Origin: Mycolicibacterium sp. CBMA 247
GTDB taxonomy: Bacteria > Actinomycetota > Actinomycetes > Mycobacteriales > Mycobacteriaceae
Assembly (NCBI RefSeq): GCF_009729095.1
Contig: NZ_VTGX01000001.1
Location: 2,108,001-2,172,000 of the forward strand
Reading direction: 5' to 3'
DNA: 64,000 nucleotides
Positions 45,408 to 53,887 of this stretch are shown piece by piece. Position 1 is the stretch's first letter, and the number at the start of each line of letters is the position of its first letter. A program made the position numbers and the translations under genes. Below the pieces are notes generated by a model, which was given only the letters and a program-made list of their open reading frames with translations, was not told where the DNA came from and searched no databases.

Positions 45408-46115
45408 TCGGCAGCCCGTTGTCGCCAGTGCGCGGCTCACGTACTTCTTGACGGTGTCCTCGGTCAGGCACAGCGTCTCGGCGATCTGAGCGTTGGTCCG
45501 CCCATGGGCCAACAACTCGGCCACATCGCGTTGCCGTTTCGGCAACTGCGCCAACGGGTCCAGCCGGACCGCAGTGGGCATCAGGGGACGCGATAACCCG
45601 CGCAGGCGCCGACACAGCAACCGCAGCGCGGAGGCATCGCGTGCGCTGACAGCGTCCGGGTCGGGATCGAACACTCCGAGCAGTCCGTGCGCGGCGCTGC
45701 CCATCGGGAAGGTGAACGCGTTGCAGGACTGCATGCCGGCCCGATGCAAGAACTGCTCGACGTACGGGGCAGCCGAGGCGGGCACGGTCAGCTCTCGCAG
45801 GCTGACGGATCCGGCCGTATGCAGCTGCTTCAGGGCGATCGGGGTGGCGAACACGTCATGGCCGCGCCACCTGCTCATGTAGTCGCCCAGCAGCACATGC
45901 TCGGTGTCGGTGGTGACGGGATCGGTGTCCGCGAAGGCGCCGGCCACCGTCGGACCGGTGAAGAAGGTGACCCCGCGGACCTCGAATACGTCGCGGACAG
46001 CACCCACCACGGCCTGACGGAACTCGGTGAAGTCAGCCGTGTCGTCGCAGGCGTCGAGCACCGCGAACACCTTCTCGTAGTCTTCGACCTGGAGCCCGGC
46101 TGTGATCCGCCTCAC
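45369..46115 (-). CDS. LuxR family transcriptional regulator
   Basis: 248-residue regulator with an N-terminal domain of about 170 residues resembling the autoinducer-binding/GAF-like sensor of LuxR proteins (RGVTFFTGPTVAG, SCNAFTFPMGSAAHGLLGVFDPDP) and a C-terminal LuxR HTH: LPKRQRDVAELLAHGRTNAQIAETLCLTEDTVKKYVSRALATTGCRSRTELAV. No receiver Asp, so not a two-component regulator. No LuxI-type synthase is visible. Convergent overlap with TetR, divergent from the luciferase-like gene, which it may control. Confidence 0.87.
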   Translation of the reverse strand: MRRITAGLQVEDYEKVFAVLDACDDTADFTEFRQAVVGAVRDVFEVRGVTFFTGPTVAGAFADTDPVTTDTEHVLLGDYMSRWRGHDVFATPIALKQLHTAGSVSLRELTVPASAAPYVEQFLHRAGMQSCNAFTFPMGSAAHGLLGVFDPDPDAVSARDASALRLLCRRLRGLSRPLMPTAVRLDPLAQLPKRQRDVAELLAHGRTNAQIAETLCLTEDTVKKYVSRALATTGCRSRTELAVLAAAS

Positions 46116-46224
46116 CCGACGAGTAAACGACGATTCCCGTCAAATTGTCCACCTTCGTGCACTGTCGGCGCCGCGAGCGCGAGGCTAGCTTTCTGACAAG
46201 CACCGATCGTGACCAGGAGGCCCC

Positions 46225-47388
46225 GTGTCCAGACTCCGGTTCGGCTATTTCATCGCCCCGTTCCACCGCGCGGGTATCAACCCCACGTTGGCCCTGCACC
46301 GGGACCTGGAGTTCGTCGAGCACCTCGATGCGCTCGGTTACGACGAGGTCTGGATCGGCGAGCACCACTCCGCGGGTAGCGAGATCATCAGCTCGCCCGA
46401 GGTTTTCATCGCTGCGGCGGCCGCGCGCGCCAAACGGATCAAGTTCGCCACCGGCGTGATCTCGCTGTCGTATCACAACCCACTGTGGGCGGCCGACCGG
46501 CTAATGCTGCTCGATCACCTCACCCACGGTCGCATCATCGGCGGCGTCGGGCCCGGTTCCCTGCCGACCGACTCGGCGATGATCGGGCTGACCCCGACCG
46601 ATACCCGCGAACTGCTCGAGACCAACCTCGACATCATGGTGCGCCTGCTCGCCGGCGAGACGGTGAGCGCCAAGACCCCGACACACGAACTGTTCGACGC
46701 CAAGCTCCAGCTGGCCCTGTACTCCGAGGGCGGTATCCCGTTGTCGGTGGCCGCCGTCGCCTCCCCGACCGGCGCCCGGTTGGCCGGCAAGCACGGCATC
46801 GGGTTGCTGTCGATCGGCGCCACCCTGACCGAGGCCGGTTTCGATGCGCTCGCGCACCACTGGAACATCGCCGAGGAACGCGCTGCCGCCTTCGGCACCA
46901 CCATCGACCGCAGCAACTGGACCCTGGTCGGCCCATTCCATGTCGCCGAGACCGATGCGCAGGCCCGCGCCGAAGTCCGCTACGGAATCGAGTCGTGGTT
47001 CAACTACTTCCAGAAGGTCGCCGCATTCCCGCAGATGACCATGCCGGGCGACAGCATCGACGGGATGATCGACACGATCAACGAACTCGGTGCCGGCGTG
47101 ATCGGCACCCCGGAGCGGGCGCGGGCGCAGGTGCAGCGACTGTGGGACCAGTCCGGCGGGTTCGGATCCATGCTGCAGATGGCCGCGGACTGGGCCAATC
47201 CGGCCGCCACCCGACGCTCGGCGGAGCTGTTCGCCGAGGAGGTGATGCCGCACTTCCAGGGACAGGCACAGCCGACCCTGGATGCCGCGGCCCGTGCCGG
47301 GCAGGTGCGTGACGGGCTGGCCCAGTCACAGATCGACGCGATCACCCACATGGCCCAGAAGTACGAGGCCGAAAAAGCCGACAAATAG
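46225..47388 (+). CDS. Luciferase-like flavin-dependent monooxygenase
   Basis: 387-residue luciferase-like (LLM) class oxidoreductase with a TIM barrel using reduced FMN or F420. Start LRFGYFIAPFHRAGINPTLALHRDLEFVEHLDALGYDEVWIGEHHSAG is typical of the limonene/alkane monooxygenase-like branch; LLDHLTHGRIIGGVGPGSLPTD follows. AGGAGG is about 5 bases before GTG 46225. C-terminal helical tail intact. Divergent from a LuxR regulator. Substrate unknown. Confidence 0.9.
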   Translation: MSRLRFGYFIAPFHRAGINPTLALHRDLEFVEHLDALGYDEVWIGEHHSAGSEIISSPEVFIAAAAARAKRIKFATGVISLSYHNPLWAADRLMLLDHLTHGRIIGGVGPGSLPTDSAMIGLTPTDTRELLETNLDIMVRLLAGETVSAKTPTHELFDAKLQLALYSEGGIPLSVAAVASPTGARLAGKHGIGLLSIGATLTEAGFDALAHHWNIAEERAAAFGTTIDRSNWTLVGPFHVAETDAQARAEVRYGIESWFNYFQKVAAFPQMTMPGDSIDGMIDTINELGAGVIGTPERARAQVQRLWDQSGGFGSMLQMAADWANPAATRRSAELFAEEVMPHFQGQAQPTLDAAARAGQVRDGLAQSQIDAITHMAQKYEAEKADK

Positions 47389-47455
47389 CCGGATTTGGCG
47401 GGAAGGCCCCCGGTTTCTGGCTGCTGCCGGAATCGGGGCGCACTTCCATCCTCCG

Positions 47456-47541
47456 CCCCGGCGTTGAGTGCTACACCCGGGTCGTGGTTTGCCCGGAATC
47501 AGCCGAATCAACAGCCCTGGTGTTGCGCTCAACGCCAGGGG
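47456..47541. repeat. Long-range inverted repeat before the cyclase-ATPase gene
   Basis: CCCCGGCGTTGAGTGC (from 47456) and GCGCTCAACGCC-AGGGG (to 47541) pair over about 15 bases with one mismatch and one bulge, about 53 bases apart. The rest of 47389-47651 has no gene. May be a terminator for the monooxygenase gene or a decayed repeat element. Confidence 0.4.
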
Positions 47542-47651
47542 CGACGATCCGGTAATGGGCCGCCTCGAAATAGGACGCGGGCTGCCGGGAAAGTGACGCC
47601 GGTGCGGTTGATCTGCCACCCGCCAGCCAGTGACGGTGCCAAGATTGTGCC

Positions 47652-50600
47652 GTGGACGGCCCAGACACCGCGCCGCACGACGGAGACCCGGAGATACAAC
47701 GCGCCTCGATCGAGGCGCTGATCGACCGCGCCGTGGCGGCACTCAACACCGGGGACCGCGCAACTGCGGCAGAGTTGGCCGACCAGATCCTGGCCACCGA
47801 TCGGGGCAACACCGATGCCGAGGATCTACTCGCCGCCTCGACAAACATCGGTGAGATCCGACGCCTCACCATGCTGGTGGCCGACCTTGTCGATTCCACC
47901 GCCCTGTCCACCCGGATCGGGCCGGACGCGTACCACTCGGTGGTGGGCGGGTTCCGCGAGCAGGCGCAACGGATCATCGCCGAGCACGGCGGCCACATCG
48001 GCGGCACCGCGGGAGACGGCATCTTCGCAGTGTTCGGCCACCCTGTTGCGCATATGGATGATGCGCGTCGCGCAGTGCGGGTAGCGCTGGACATCTGTGG
48101 CCATGTCGCGCGCATCAGCGAGCAGGCCCGCCGCCGGTACGGAGTCGAGATCTCCGTCCGGATCGGAATCCACCGGGGCCTGGTCTATCTGGACGTCGCC
48201 CACGATGATGTCTACGGGTTGGCCGCCAATCTGGCCGCGCGGGTCTCGGGCTTGGCCCCGCCGGGTGCTGTGGTGGTGTCAACCGCGGTGGAGTCGCTGG
48301 TACGCAACGACTTTGACCTTGTCGAGCAACCGGCGTCGATCGTCAAAGGCGTAGTGGATCCGGTCGCACATTTCCGGGTGCTGGGCGAGCGATCCTGGCC
48401 GGCAACTCAGGTTCGAGGTCCACTGATCGGACGCGACCGTGAACGCCGACTGATCGAAAAACATTGGCAGCAGGTGCAGACCGACGCGTCCTCGACGACG
48501 GGGATACTCATCCGTGGCGAACCCGGGATCGGAAAGTCGCGGCTGGCCGCCGACGCCGCCGACCTGGTACGCAACGACACCGGCGTGGCGCTCGAATTGG
48601 CCGGTTCGCCGGACCACACCGATGTGGGCTTGCACCCGATCCGAAAGCTGCTCGAACGCCGTTGCGGTATCAGCCGGGAAACCCCGCCCGCCGAGCAGTT
48701 GACCAGGCTCGGAATCGAGTTCAGTGCATGCGGTTTGGACCCGGTGACGATGATTCCGGCCGTCGCACCCGTGCTGGCGATCGGACCCGAGCACGGTTAT
48801 GAGCCGGTGGCCGCCGAAGGCCGCGGTCTGGTGGAGGTGATCAGCGCGTCTGTCCTTTCCTATTTGATGGCGCGCGTCGGCTCAGACCCTGGAATGCTGA
48901 TCGCCGACGACCTGCAATGGTTCGACGAGGCGACGCTGGGTCTACTCGAATCAATCCTATGCGACGGCGAACGCCGCCTCCTGGTCGTGACGACATGTCG
49001 GGACACCTGGACACCCCCACAATGGCCACTCGAAACCATCGACCTGGAACGCCTGACCGATCGCCAAACCGAAGAGCTCATCGACGCTTTGGGCCTACCG
49101 GCTGATCAAACCCAGCGCGCGCAGGTTCGCCGTCGGTGTGACGGCATCCCGTTCCACATCGAGCAGGTGGTGGCGAGCATGCGCGAGTGCCCACCGGAAG
49201 ATCCCCACGTGCCCGACACCCTGTACGAGCCCCTGCTCTCACAGTTGTACGCCGAACGGCTCGGCGTGCCGGTAGCCGAGGCCGCCGCTGTGATCGGTCG
49301 AGAATTCGACGGTGCACTGCTCCGTGCCGTGGTTGACCTGAGCGAATCGGAACTCGCCGACGCGCTGAATCGGCTCATCACTACCGCGGTCTTGGAACCA
49401 ATGGGCGCGGACACCTGGCGTTTCCGCCACGAACTCCTGCGTGAGGTCGCCATGGAGTTGGTTCCGGCCGCCGCGCGGCAAGCCCTGCACAGCAGAGTCG
49501 CCGACGCGCTGATCGGCCAAAGCTCCGGCGAACCCGACTGGCCAACGGTCGCCGCCCACTACGAGAAAGCCGGACGGGAAGCCGACGCGGCAGCGGCGTA
49601 TCAACAGGCGTCGGTGGCGGCACGGCGGCGCGGCGCCCTGGCTGAGGCCCGCGCCCACCTCGGCCACGTCCTGGCTCGGATCGATCGCTGCCCGCCGGGG
49701 CCTGACCGCGACCGCAGGGAGATCACCGCCCGGCTGGAGCGGGGATACCTGACCGCAACGGCCGAGGGAGCTCAAAGCCTGGTTGCTGTCGCAGACTTCG
49801 AGCGTTGTCTGCAGCTGGCCAGTATCGGCGTGTACGACGATGAACTCGTGGCTGCGCTCAGCGCGGTGGGTGCCTACTACTTCTGGCGTGCCGACCTCCA
49901 CCGAGCGCGGCGGCTGCTCGATATCGCGGAGGCGAGAGCAGAACGGCCATGGTTCCGACACGCTCTCGACGGATCTCGCGGGATCCTCGCCTGGCTAGGT
50001 GGTGACTTCGACACCGCCACAAAGTATTTCGAACTGGCAACGCGGGATATCGATGAGAACTACGAACACCAGCTCACCAAGCTGTGGTTCGTTGCCCACG
50101 ATCCGGTCGCACTGGCGTATGAACATCTAGCCTGGACACACATGATCCGCGGCGACATCGTCGGAGCGGACACACAGTTGGAGTGCGCGGTGCGGCGGAC
50201 CGAGCAATTGGCCTACCCACAAAGGCCGTACAACCACCTGTACGCCATCGATATGGAGATCTGGCTTCGCGCCGAATCAGGCCAATTCGACCGGGCCCGC
50301 CCATTGGTGGACATGCTGCTCGAGCAGGCCCACCGGTACGAACTCGATGAGGTGTACTGGCAGCTTCTGACCGCTACCGAACGCGCCATGGTCGGCGGAC
50401 TTGCCGAAGTGTGCAGCGACAGTCCCGATTCGGATGTGCTGACGGCCCAGATCGGGGCATTGACCGGAGTGATCGAACTCTGGCAGGCACTGGGAGCGGC
50501 AACGTACCGACCGTTCTACTGGTGCATGCTGGCCCGGTTCCTCATCGCAGCCGGACAGCTCGAAGCGGCGCGCACTCGCATCGACACGGCATTGACGTTC

Positions 50601-50873
50601 GCCGAGGACACCGGGGTGAAGTTCTACAAAGCCGAACTGCTACGGATTCGGGCCCGGACCCACACCGATGCAGCCGCGCAAACTGCCGACCTGGTCGCGG
50701 CCCGTGACCTGGCGCGCGAGCAGAAGGCGTGGCTTTTCGAATTGAGGAGCAGCCTCGACGATTTCGACCTGCGCGGGGCTGCGGCCCGCCACGACCTCAC
50801 GCAGGCGCTCGAGAAGATGCCGAGCGATTGCCCACTTCCCGAAGTGCAGCGGGCCCGCGCCATTCTCGGCTGA
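47652..50873 (+). CDS. Class III nucleotide cyclase domain fused to AAA/STAND ATPase and TPR region
   Basis: 1073-residue signalling protein. Residues 1-65: short helical TPR-like segment. Cyclase domain about 68-245: LTMLVADLVDSTALSTRIGP (metal Asp), GTAGDGIFAVFGHP (second Asp), RIGIHRGLVY and YGLAANLAARVSGLAPPG (transition-state Asn/Arg). ATPase: GPLIGRDRERRLIEKHW, Walker A GEPGIGKSRLAAD about 295, MLIADDLQWFDEATL as Walker B. From about 600 the protein is helical repeats, without a C-terminal HTH. GTG start at 47652. Likely makes cAMP or only senses nucleotides; partner unknown. No transmembrane segment. Confidence 0.9.
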   Translation: MDGPDTAPHDGDPEIQRASIEALIDRAVAALNTGDRATAAELADQILATDRGNTDAEDLLAASTNIGEIRRLTMLVADLVDSTALSTRIGPDAYHSVVGGFREQAQRIIAEHGGHIGGTAGDGIFAVFGHPVAHMDDARRAVRVALDICGHVARISEQARRRYGVEISVRIGIHRGLVYLDVAHDDVYGLAANLAARVSGLAPPGAVVVSTAVESLVRNDFDLVEQPASIVKGVVDPVAHFRVLGERSWPATQVRGPLIGRDRERRLIEKHWQQVQTDASSTTGILIRGEPGIGKSRLAADAADLVRNDTGVALELAGSPDHTDVGLHPIRKLLERRCGISRETPPAEQLTRLGIEFSACGLDPVTMIPAVAPVLAIGPEHGYEPVAAEGRGLVEVISASVLSYLMARVGSDPGMLIADDLQWFDEATLGLLESILCDGERRLLVVTTCRDTWTPPQWPLETIDLERLTDRQTEELIDALGLPADQTQRAQVRRRCDGIPFHIEQVVASMRECPPEDPHVPDTLYEPLLSQLYAERLGVPVAEAAAVIGREFDGALLRAVVDLSESELADALNRLITTAVLEPMGADTWRFRHELLREVAMELVPAAARQALHSRVADALIGQSSGEPDWPTVAAHYEKAGREADAAAAYQQASVAARRRGALAEARAHLGHVLARIDRCPPGPDRDRREITARLERGYLTATAEGAQSLVAVADFERCLQLASIGVYDDELVAALSAVGAYYFWRADLHRARRLLDIAEARAERPWFRHALDGSRGILAWLGGDFDTATKYFELATRDIDENYEHQLTKLWFVAHDPVALAYEHLAWTHMIRGDIVGADTQLECAVRRTEQLAYPQRPYNHLYAIDMEIWLRAESGQFDRARPLVDMLLEQAHRYELDEVYWQLLTATERAMVGGLAEVCSDSPDSDVLTAQIGALTGVIELWQALGAATYRPFYWCMLARFLIAAGQLEAARTRIDTALTFAEDTGVKFYKAELLRIRARTHTDAAAQTADLVAARDLAREQKAWLFELRSSLDDFDLRGAAARHDLTQALEKMPSDCPLPEVQRARAILG

Positions 50874-50943
50874 TCGCCAGGCTAGGCCAGCGCAACACCT
50901 ACCTCCGCGACTGGGTGGCGCCGGCCGTTTCCGCACGCACTAC

Positions 50944-51003
50944 CTACGTCCGAACCATCGCCGAGACTCCGGCGAGGGATTCATAGACCCGGAAGGCGTA
51001 TCC
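50944..51003 (-). pseudogene. Short peptide remnant AFRVYESLAG, in frame after the lipoprotein stop
   Basis: Nineteen codons, GYAFRVYESLAGVSAMVRT, follow the TAG of the lipoprotein gene in the same frame and end at TAG 50944-50946. The peptide resembles AFGIYESLAGTLGIAP at 52671-52748, so both look like C-terminal scraps of one protein family. Meaning uncertain. Confidence 0.3.
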
Positions 51004-51402
51004 CTACCCGTCGTCACCCGCGCCGTGGTTGGGATTGGTGCAGATCGTGCCCTCACACGGCACCATCGAGCCGTCCCCGTTCGGGTTGGGCATCACCGCA
51101 CCGCCATTCTCGTCCGGATTATCACCCGCCCCATGGTTCGGATTGGTGCAGATCGTGCCCTCACACGGCACCAGCGAGCCATCGCCGTTGGGGTTGGGCA
51201 TCATCGGCTGAGTGGAGGCGCCCGGAGCAGCCGGTTTCGGCGTGGCCCCCGGCGACCTGGTCGGGGCAGGGCTACCGGACGACGACTTGGCCGGGACGGA
51301 CGTGGTGGACGGGGCTTGGTCGGTGGACGCGCTACTGCATGCGGCGGCACTACAGACCGCCAGGGCCGCTGCGACCGTAACCATACTTTGCACGAACTTC
51401 AT
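51004..51402 (-). CDS. Repeat-containing secreted lipoprotein
   Basis: 132-residue exported protein. Signal peptide MKFVQSMVTVAAALAVCSAAAC with lipobox SAAAC at about C22, then a Ser/Pro/Thr-rich linker to about residue 66, then two copies of a 36-residue unit. Each copy begins MPNPNGDGS, continues VPCEGTICTNPNHGAGD, and differs at a single residue (L or M) within 27 positions; the spacer is NPDENGGAV. Each unit has a Cys pair (CEGTIC) that could form a disulfide. The unit is rich in Asn-Pro and Asp-Gly turns. No known domain; it may bind a ligand or cell-wall sugar. Confidence 0.8.
   Translation of the reverse strand: MKFVQSMVTVAAALAVCSAAACSSASTDQAPSTTSVPAKSSSGSPAPTRSPGATPKPAAPGASTQPMMPNPNGDGSLVPCEGTICTNPNHGAGDNPDENGGAVMPNPNGDGSMVPCEGTICTNPNHGAGDDG
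51014..51093. repeat. Direct repeat copy A in the lipoprotein gene
   Basis: 80-bp copy, highly similar to 51122-51201, offset by 108 bp (exactly 36 codons). Encodes the second protein unit, since the gene is on the minus strand. In-frame spacing implies duplication inside the gene. Confidence 0.85.
51122..51201. repeat. Direct repeat copy B in the lipoprotein gene
   Basis: 80-bp copy matching 51014-51093. It encodes the first protein unit. Nucleotide differences are mostly at third codon positions, while the peptides differ at one residue, which suggests selection keeps the unit. Confidence 0.85.
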
Positions 51403-51857
51403 GGGCCCGACGCTAACAGCAAACGATATCTCCCGCTAAGAGTTGCGGGTTCACCCCGCATAGATGTCGTTCAAAACAGCTAAATATCACGCTGCGAAGC
51501 ACAATTCATTACGACAGCGGTGGCCGATACCGCGGCCCCCCGGACCAAGCTCGGCAACGAACTTGACGACCAACCGTAGGTCGACTCGGCATCAACACTC
51601 CCCCACGCGGGAACCTAACAAGCGATCACCGGGAGCGCTTTCGAAGAACTGCCCGATTGCGAAAAACCCCACTCGGGGTCCCGCAACCGATCGAGATTGC
51701 ACGTCCGCCTCGACACCGTCGGCGGGCACCTCGATTATGATTCACAAGCCCTGTCCCACAACATATTTAGCCAGCGAGCACGAGCCGCGAGGGCAGATGG
51801 TCCGTCACGTCCGGGCACTTGCTCAACTGCACGGAATGGTGCCGTAGGCTCGCAGGC
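51403..51857. other. Intergenic region without a gene, less GC-rich
   Basis: 455 bases between the lipoprotein and the kinase gene, with visibly lower GC and frequent A/T runs in 51460-51700. A 127-codon frame (51464-51847) has no recognisable domain and atypical codon use. A 6-bp hairpin TGCGGG/CCCGCA is at 51444-51460. No tRNA is seen. Confidence 0.5.
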
Positions 51858-52664
51858 GTGGTCGATCTCGCTTATGTCATCGCCGGTTCCGAAGCAACCG
51901 GCGGTGCCGGCCTGCAAGCTGACCTGCGCACCTTTCAAGAGCTGGGCGCCCACGGCGTGGGCACCGTGACCTGCATCGTGTCGTTCGACCCCAAGGCGAA
52001 CTGGGGACACCGATTCGTGCCCATCGAGCCACAGGTCGTCGCTGACCAGATCGAGGCGGCAACGTCGGCTTACGACGTCGATGTCGTCAAGATCGGCATG
52101 CTGGGCACCCCCGCCACGATCGACGTCGTCGCAAAGGCCCTCGCCGGCCAATCCTGGCGGCATATCGTCGTCGACCCCGTGCTGATCTGCAAAGGGCAGG
52201 AGCCCGGCGCCGCCCTCGACACCGACACGGCACTGCGCCGACAGATCCTGCCGCTGGCCACCGTGGTCACACCGAACCTCTTCGAGGCGCGCACCCTCGC
52301 CGGGATGGACTCCATCTCCTCGATCGAGGATCTCGCCGAAGCGGCCCGACGCATCGCCGATCTCGGACCCGATTATGTCCTGGTGAAAGGCGGCGTCGAG
52401 TTCCCCGGTGACGACGCCGTCGACGTCCTCTTCGACGGCAACGACGCCGAGATCCTGCGCGCGCCGAAGGTCGGACACGCACGCGTCGCCGGCGCGGGAT
52501 GCACACTGGCAGCGGCGATCACCGCTGCACTGGCCAAGGGATCGAGTGTCCCGGAGGCGGTGCGCCTGGCCAAAGAGTTCACCACCGCCGGAATCATCGA
52601 TCGGATAGGCGGAAACGCACCGTTCGACACCGTATGGCAGGGTGCGCACGGCACACCTCGCTGA
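51858..52664 (+). CDS. ThiD/PdxK-type hydroxymethylpyrimidine or pyridoxal kinase
   Basis: 268-residue ribokinase-superfamily kinase of the ThiD/Bacillus-PdxK type, phosphorylating HMP or pyridoxal with ATP. AYVIAGSEATGGAGLQADLRTFQELGAHGVGTVTCIVSFDP is the N-terminal substrate region (GAGLQADL). Anion-hole motif near the C terminus: VGHARVAGAGCTLAAAITAAL, where the usual catalytic Asp of GTGD/GAGC is Cys215, as in Bacillus PdxK-like enzymes, so pyridoxal kinase activity is as likely as ThiD. I chose GTG 51858; the open frame to 51819 adds nothing recognisable. No thi genes adjacent. Confidence 0.88.
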   Translation: MVDLAYVIAGSEATGGAGLQADLRTFQELGAHGVGTVTCIVSFDPKANWGHRFVPIEPQVVADQIEAATSAYDVDVVKIGMLGTPATIDVVAKALAGQSWRHIVVDPVLICKGQEPGAALDTDTALRRQILPLATVVTPNLFEARTLAGMDSISSIEDLAEAARRIADLGPDYVLVKGGVEFPGDDAVDVLFDGNDAEILRAPKVGHARVAGAGCTLAAAITAALAKGSSVPEAVRLAKEFTTAGIIDRIGGNAPFDTVWQGAHGTPR

Positions 52665-52670
52665 CGCAGG

Positions 52671-52748
52671 TCACGTCGGCGCGATCCCCAAGGTCCCGGC
52701 AAGGGATTCGTAGATCCCGAACGCCTCCTCGTCATACACGAAACGCAC
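52671..52748 (-). pseudogene. Short C-terminal remnant (VRFVYDEEAFGIYESLAG)
   Basis: Minus-strand codons read VRFVYDEEAFGIYESLAG then TLGIAPT and stop at 52671-52673. Upstream the frame merges into the ridA 3-prime end without a start, so it is not a full gene. Related to the scrap at 50944-51003. Confidence 0.35.
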
Positions 52749-52768
52749 TGTGCTCGACCAGCAGATCC

Positions 52769-53170
52769 TTAGAGCTGCGGCGGGAGGGCGATCGCCTCGA
52801 TCTCGACGAGTTGATCGGGGTATCCGAGGACTGCGACGCCCAACAGCGTGCTCGGCGGGCGGTGATCCCCGAAACCGGCGACCACCTCATTCCACGCCGT
52901 GGCGAGGTCGTCGCGATGGCTGCTGGCCACGTAGATGGTCGTCTTCACCACGTCACGCAGCTCGGCGCCGCAGTCCTGCAACGTGATCCGGAGATTGCTC
53001 ATGGTTTGTCGGGTTTGGGCCGCGATGTCACCAGGAGAGACGACCCTGCCCTGACCGTCGAGAGGGCACGCACCCGCGGTGAAGATCATGCCGCTTCCGT
53101 GTGTGATCGCGGCGTAGGCATAAGGCACGCCGGCGAATAGCCTGGCACCACGCACCAACTCGATGGCCAT
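52769..53170 (-). CDS. RidA (YjgF) family protein
   Basis: 133-residue RidA-superfamily protein, probably an enamine/imine deaminase that clears reactive 2-aminoacrylate-type intermediates. Seen: AAITHGSGMIFTAGACPLDGQGRVVSPGDIAAQTRQTMSNLRITLQDCGAELRDVVKTTIYVASSHRDDLATAWNEVVAGFGDHRPPSTLLGVAVLGYPDQLVEIEAIALPP, the whole YjgF fold. The canonical R-x-C-V site is GVAVLGYPDQLVEIE, without the Arg of RidA proper, so it belongs to a Rid1-7-like subgroup. ATG 53170 is preferred to TTG 53176. Divergent from the nitroreductase gene. Confidence 0.88.
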   Translation of the reverse strand: MAIELVRGARLFAGVPYAYAAITHGSGMIFTAGACPLDGQGRVVSPGDIAAQTRQTMSNLRITLQDCGAELRDVVKTTIYVASSHRDDLATAWNEVVAGFGDHRPPSTLLGVAVLGYPDQLVEIEAIALPPQL

Positions 53171-53205
53171 GACCAAGTGTGGCAGGCCGCCATACGCTTG
53201 GCGGC

Positions 53206-53865
53206 GTGGACGTATATGAAGCGGTGGCTTCGAGGCGGTCGGTGCGGGGATTTGTTGACCGTCCGGTGAGCCAAGACATCTTGTTGCGGGTGCTCACAGC
53301 AGCTTCGCGGGCTCCATCGGGAGGCAACCTTCAACCGTGGCACGTTTATGTGCTCAGCGGTGAGCGCCTGATTGATCTCAAAGAGCGAATCTCGGTACGA
53401 GTAGCTGCAGGGGACCGCGGTGACGCTTTAGAGGTCGCGACGTATCCGACGCCTCTGACCAATCCATATCGGCAACGCCTTGAGGAGTTCGGGCAACGTC
53501 GCTACGGCGCCTTAGGCGTTGATCACGATGATCAGGTGGCGCGAGCCCAGGTCCGCGCCGGCAACTGGGAGTGTTTCGGCGCCTCCACGGCGCTGTTCTG
53601 CTACCTGGACCGTGACATGCCACCACCACAATGGGGGGATGCCGGCATGTATCTGCAGACGGTAATGCTTTTGCTCCGGTCGGAGGGGCTGCACAGTTGC
53701 CCGCAAATCGCCTGGGCGGAATATCATCGCACCGTCGCCAAGGTCATCGCCCCTCCGTCACAGCGAATCTTGTACTGCGGCATGTCGATTGGATACCGCG
53801 ACTCGGGGTTGCCGGAGCCGTCCATACCGCGTGCGCCGCTGTCGGACACTGTTACCTTTGTGTGA
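53206..53865 (+). CDS. Nitroreductase family FMN oxidoreductase
   Basis: 219-residue nitroreductase-fold flavoprotein. FMN motif at the start, YEAVASRRSVRGFVDRPVSQDILLRVLTAASRAPSGGNLQPWHVYVLSG, and the C-terminal GLHSCPQIAWAEYHRTVAKVIAPPSQRILYCGMSIGYRD. Full length. GTG 53206 starts the recognisable fold; an earlier frame from TTG 53179 adds only nine residues. Substrate unknown. Followed 22 bases later by an SDR gene on the same strand, likely the same operon. Confidence 0.92.
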   Translation: MDVYEAVASRRSVRGFVDRPVSQDILLRVLTAASRAPSGGNLQPWHVYVLSGERLIDLKERISVRVAAGDRGDALEVATYPTPLTNPYRQRLEEFGQRRYGALGVDHDDQVARAQVRAGNWECFGASTALFCYLDRDMPPPQWGDAGMYLQTVMLLLRSEGLHSCPQIAWAEYHRTVAKVIAPPSQRILYCGMSIGYRDSGLPEPSIPRAPLSDTVTFV

Positions 53866-53887
53866 TCGCGACAAGAAAGGCGACTGC

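Noticed and set aside
51441..51460. T-arm-like GCGGGTTCACCCCGC suggesting a tRNA
   Set aside because: The T-loop lacks GTTCGA and no acceptor or anticodon arms can be drawn.
51464..51847. 127-codon frame in the AT-richer gap before the ThiD/PdxK-type gene
   Set aside because: No domain, no ribosome-binding site, atypical composition; more likely non-coding.
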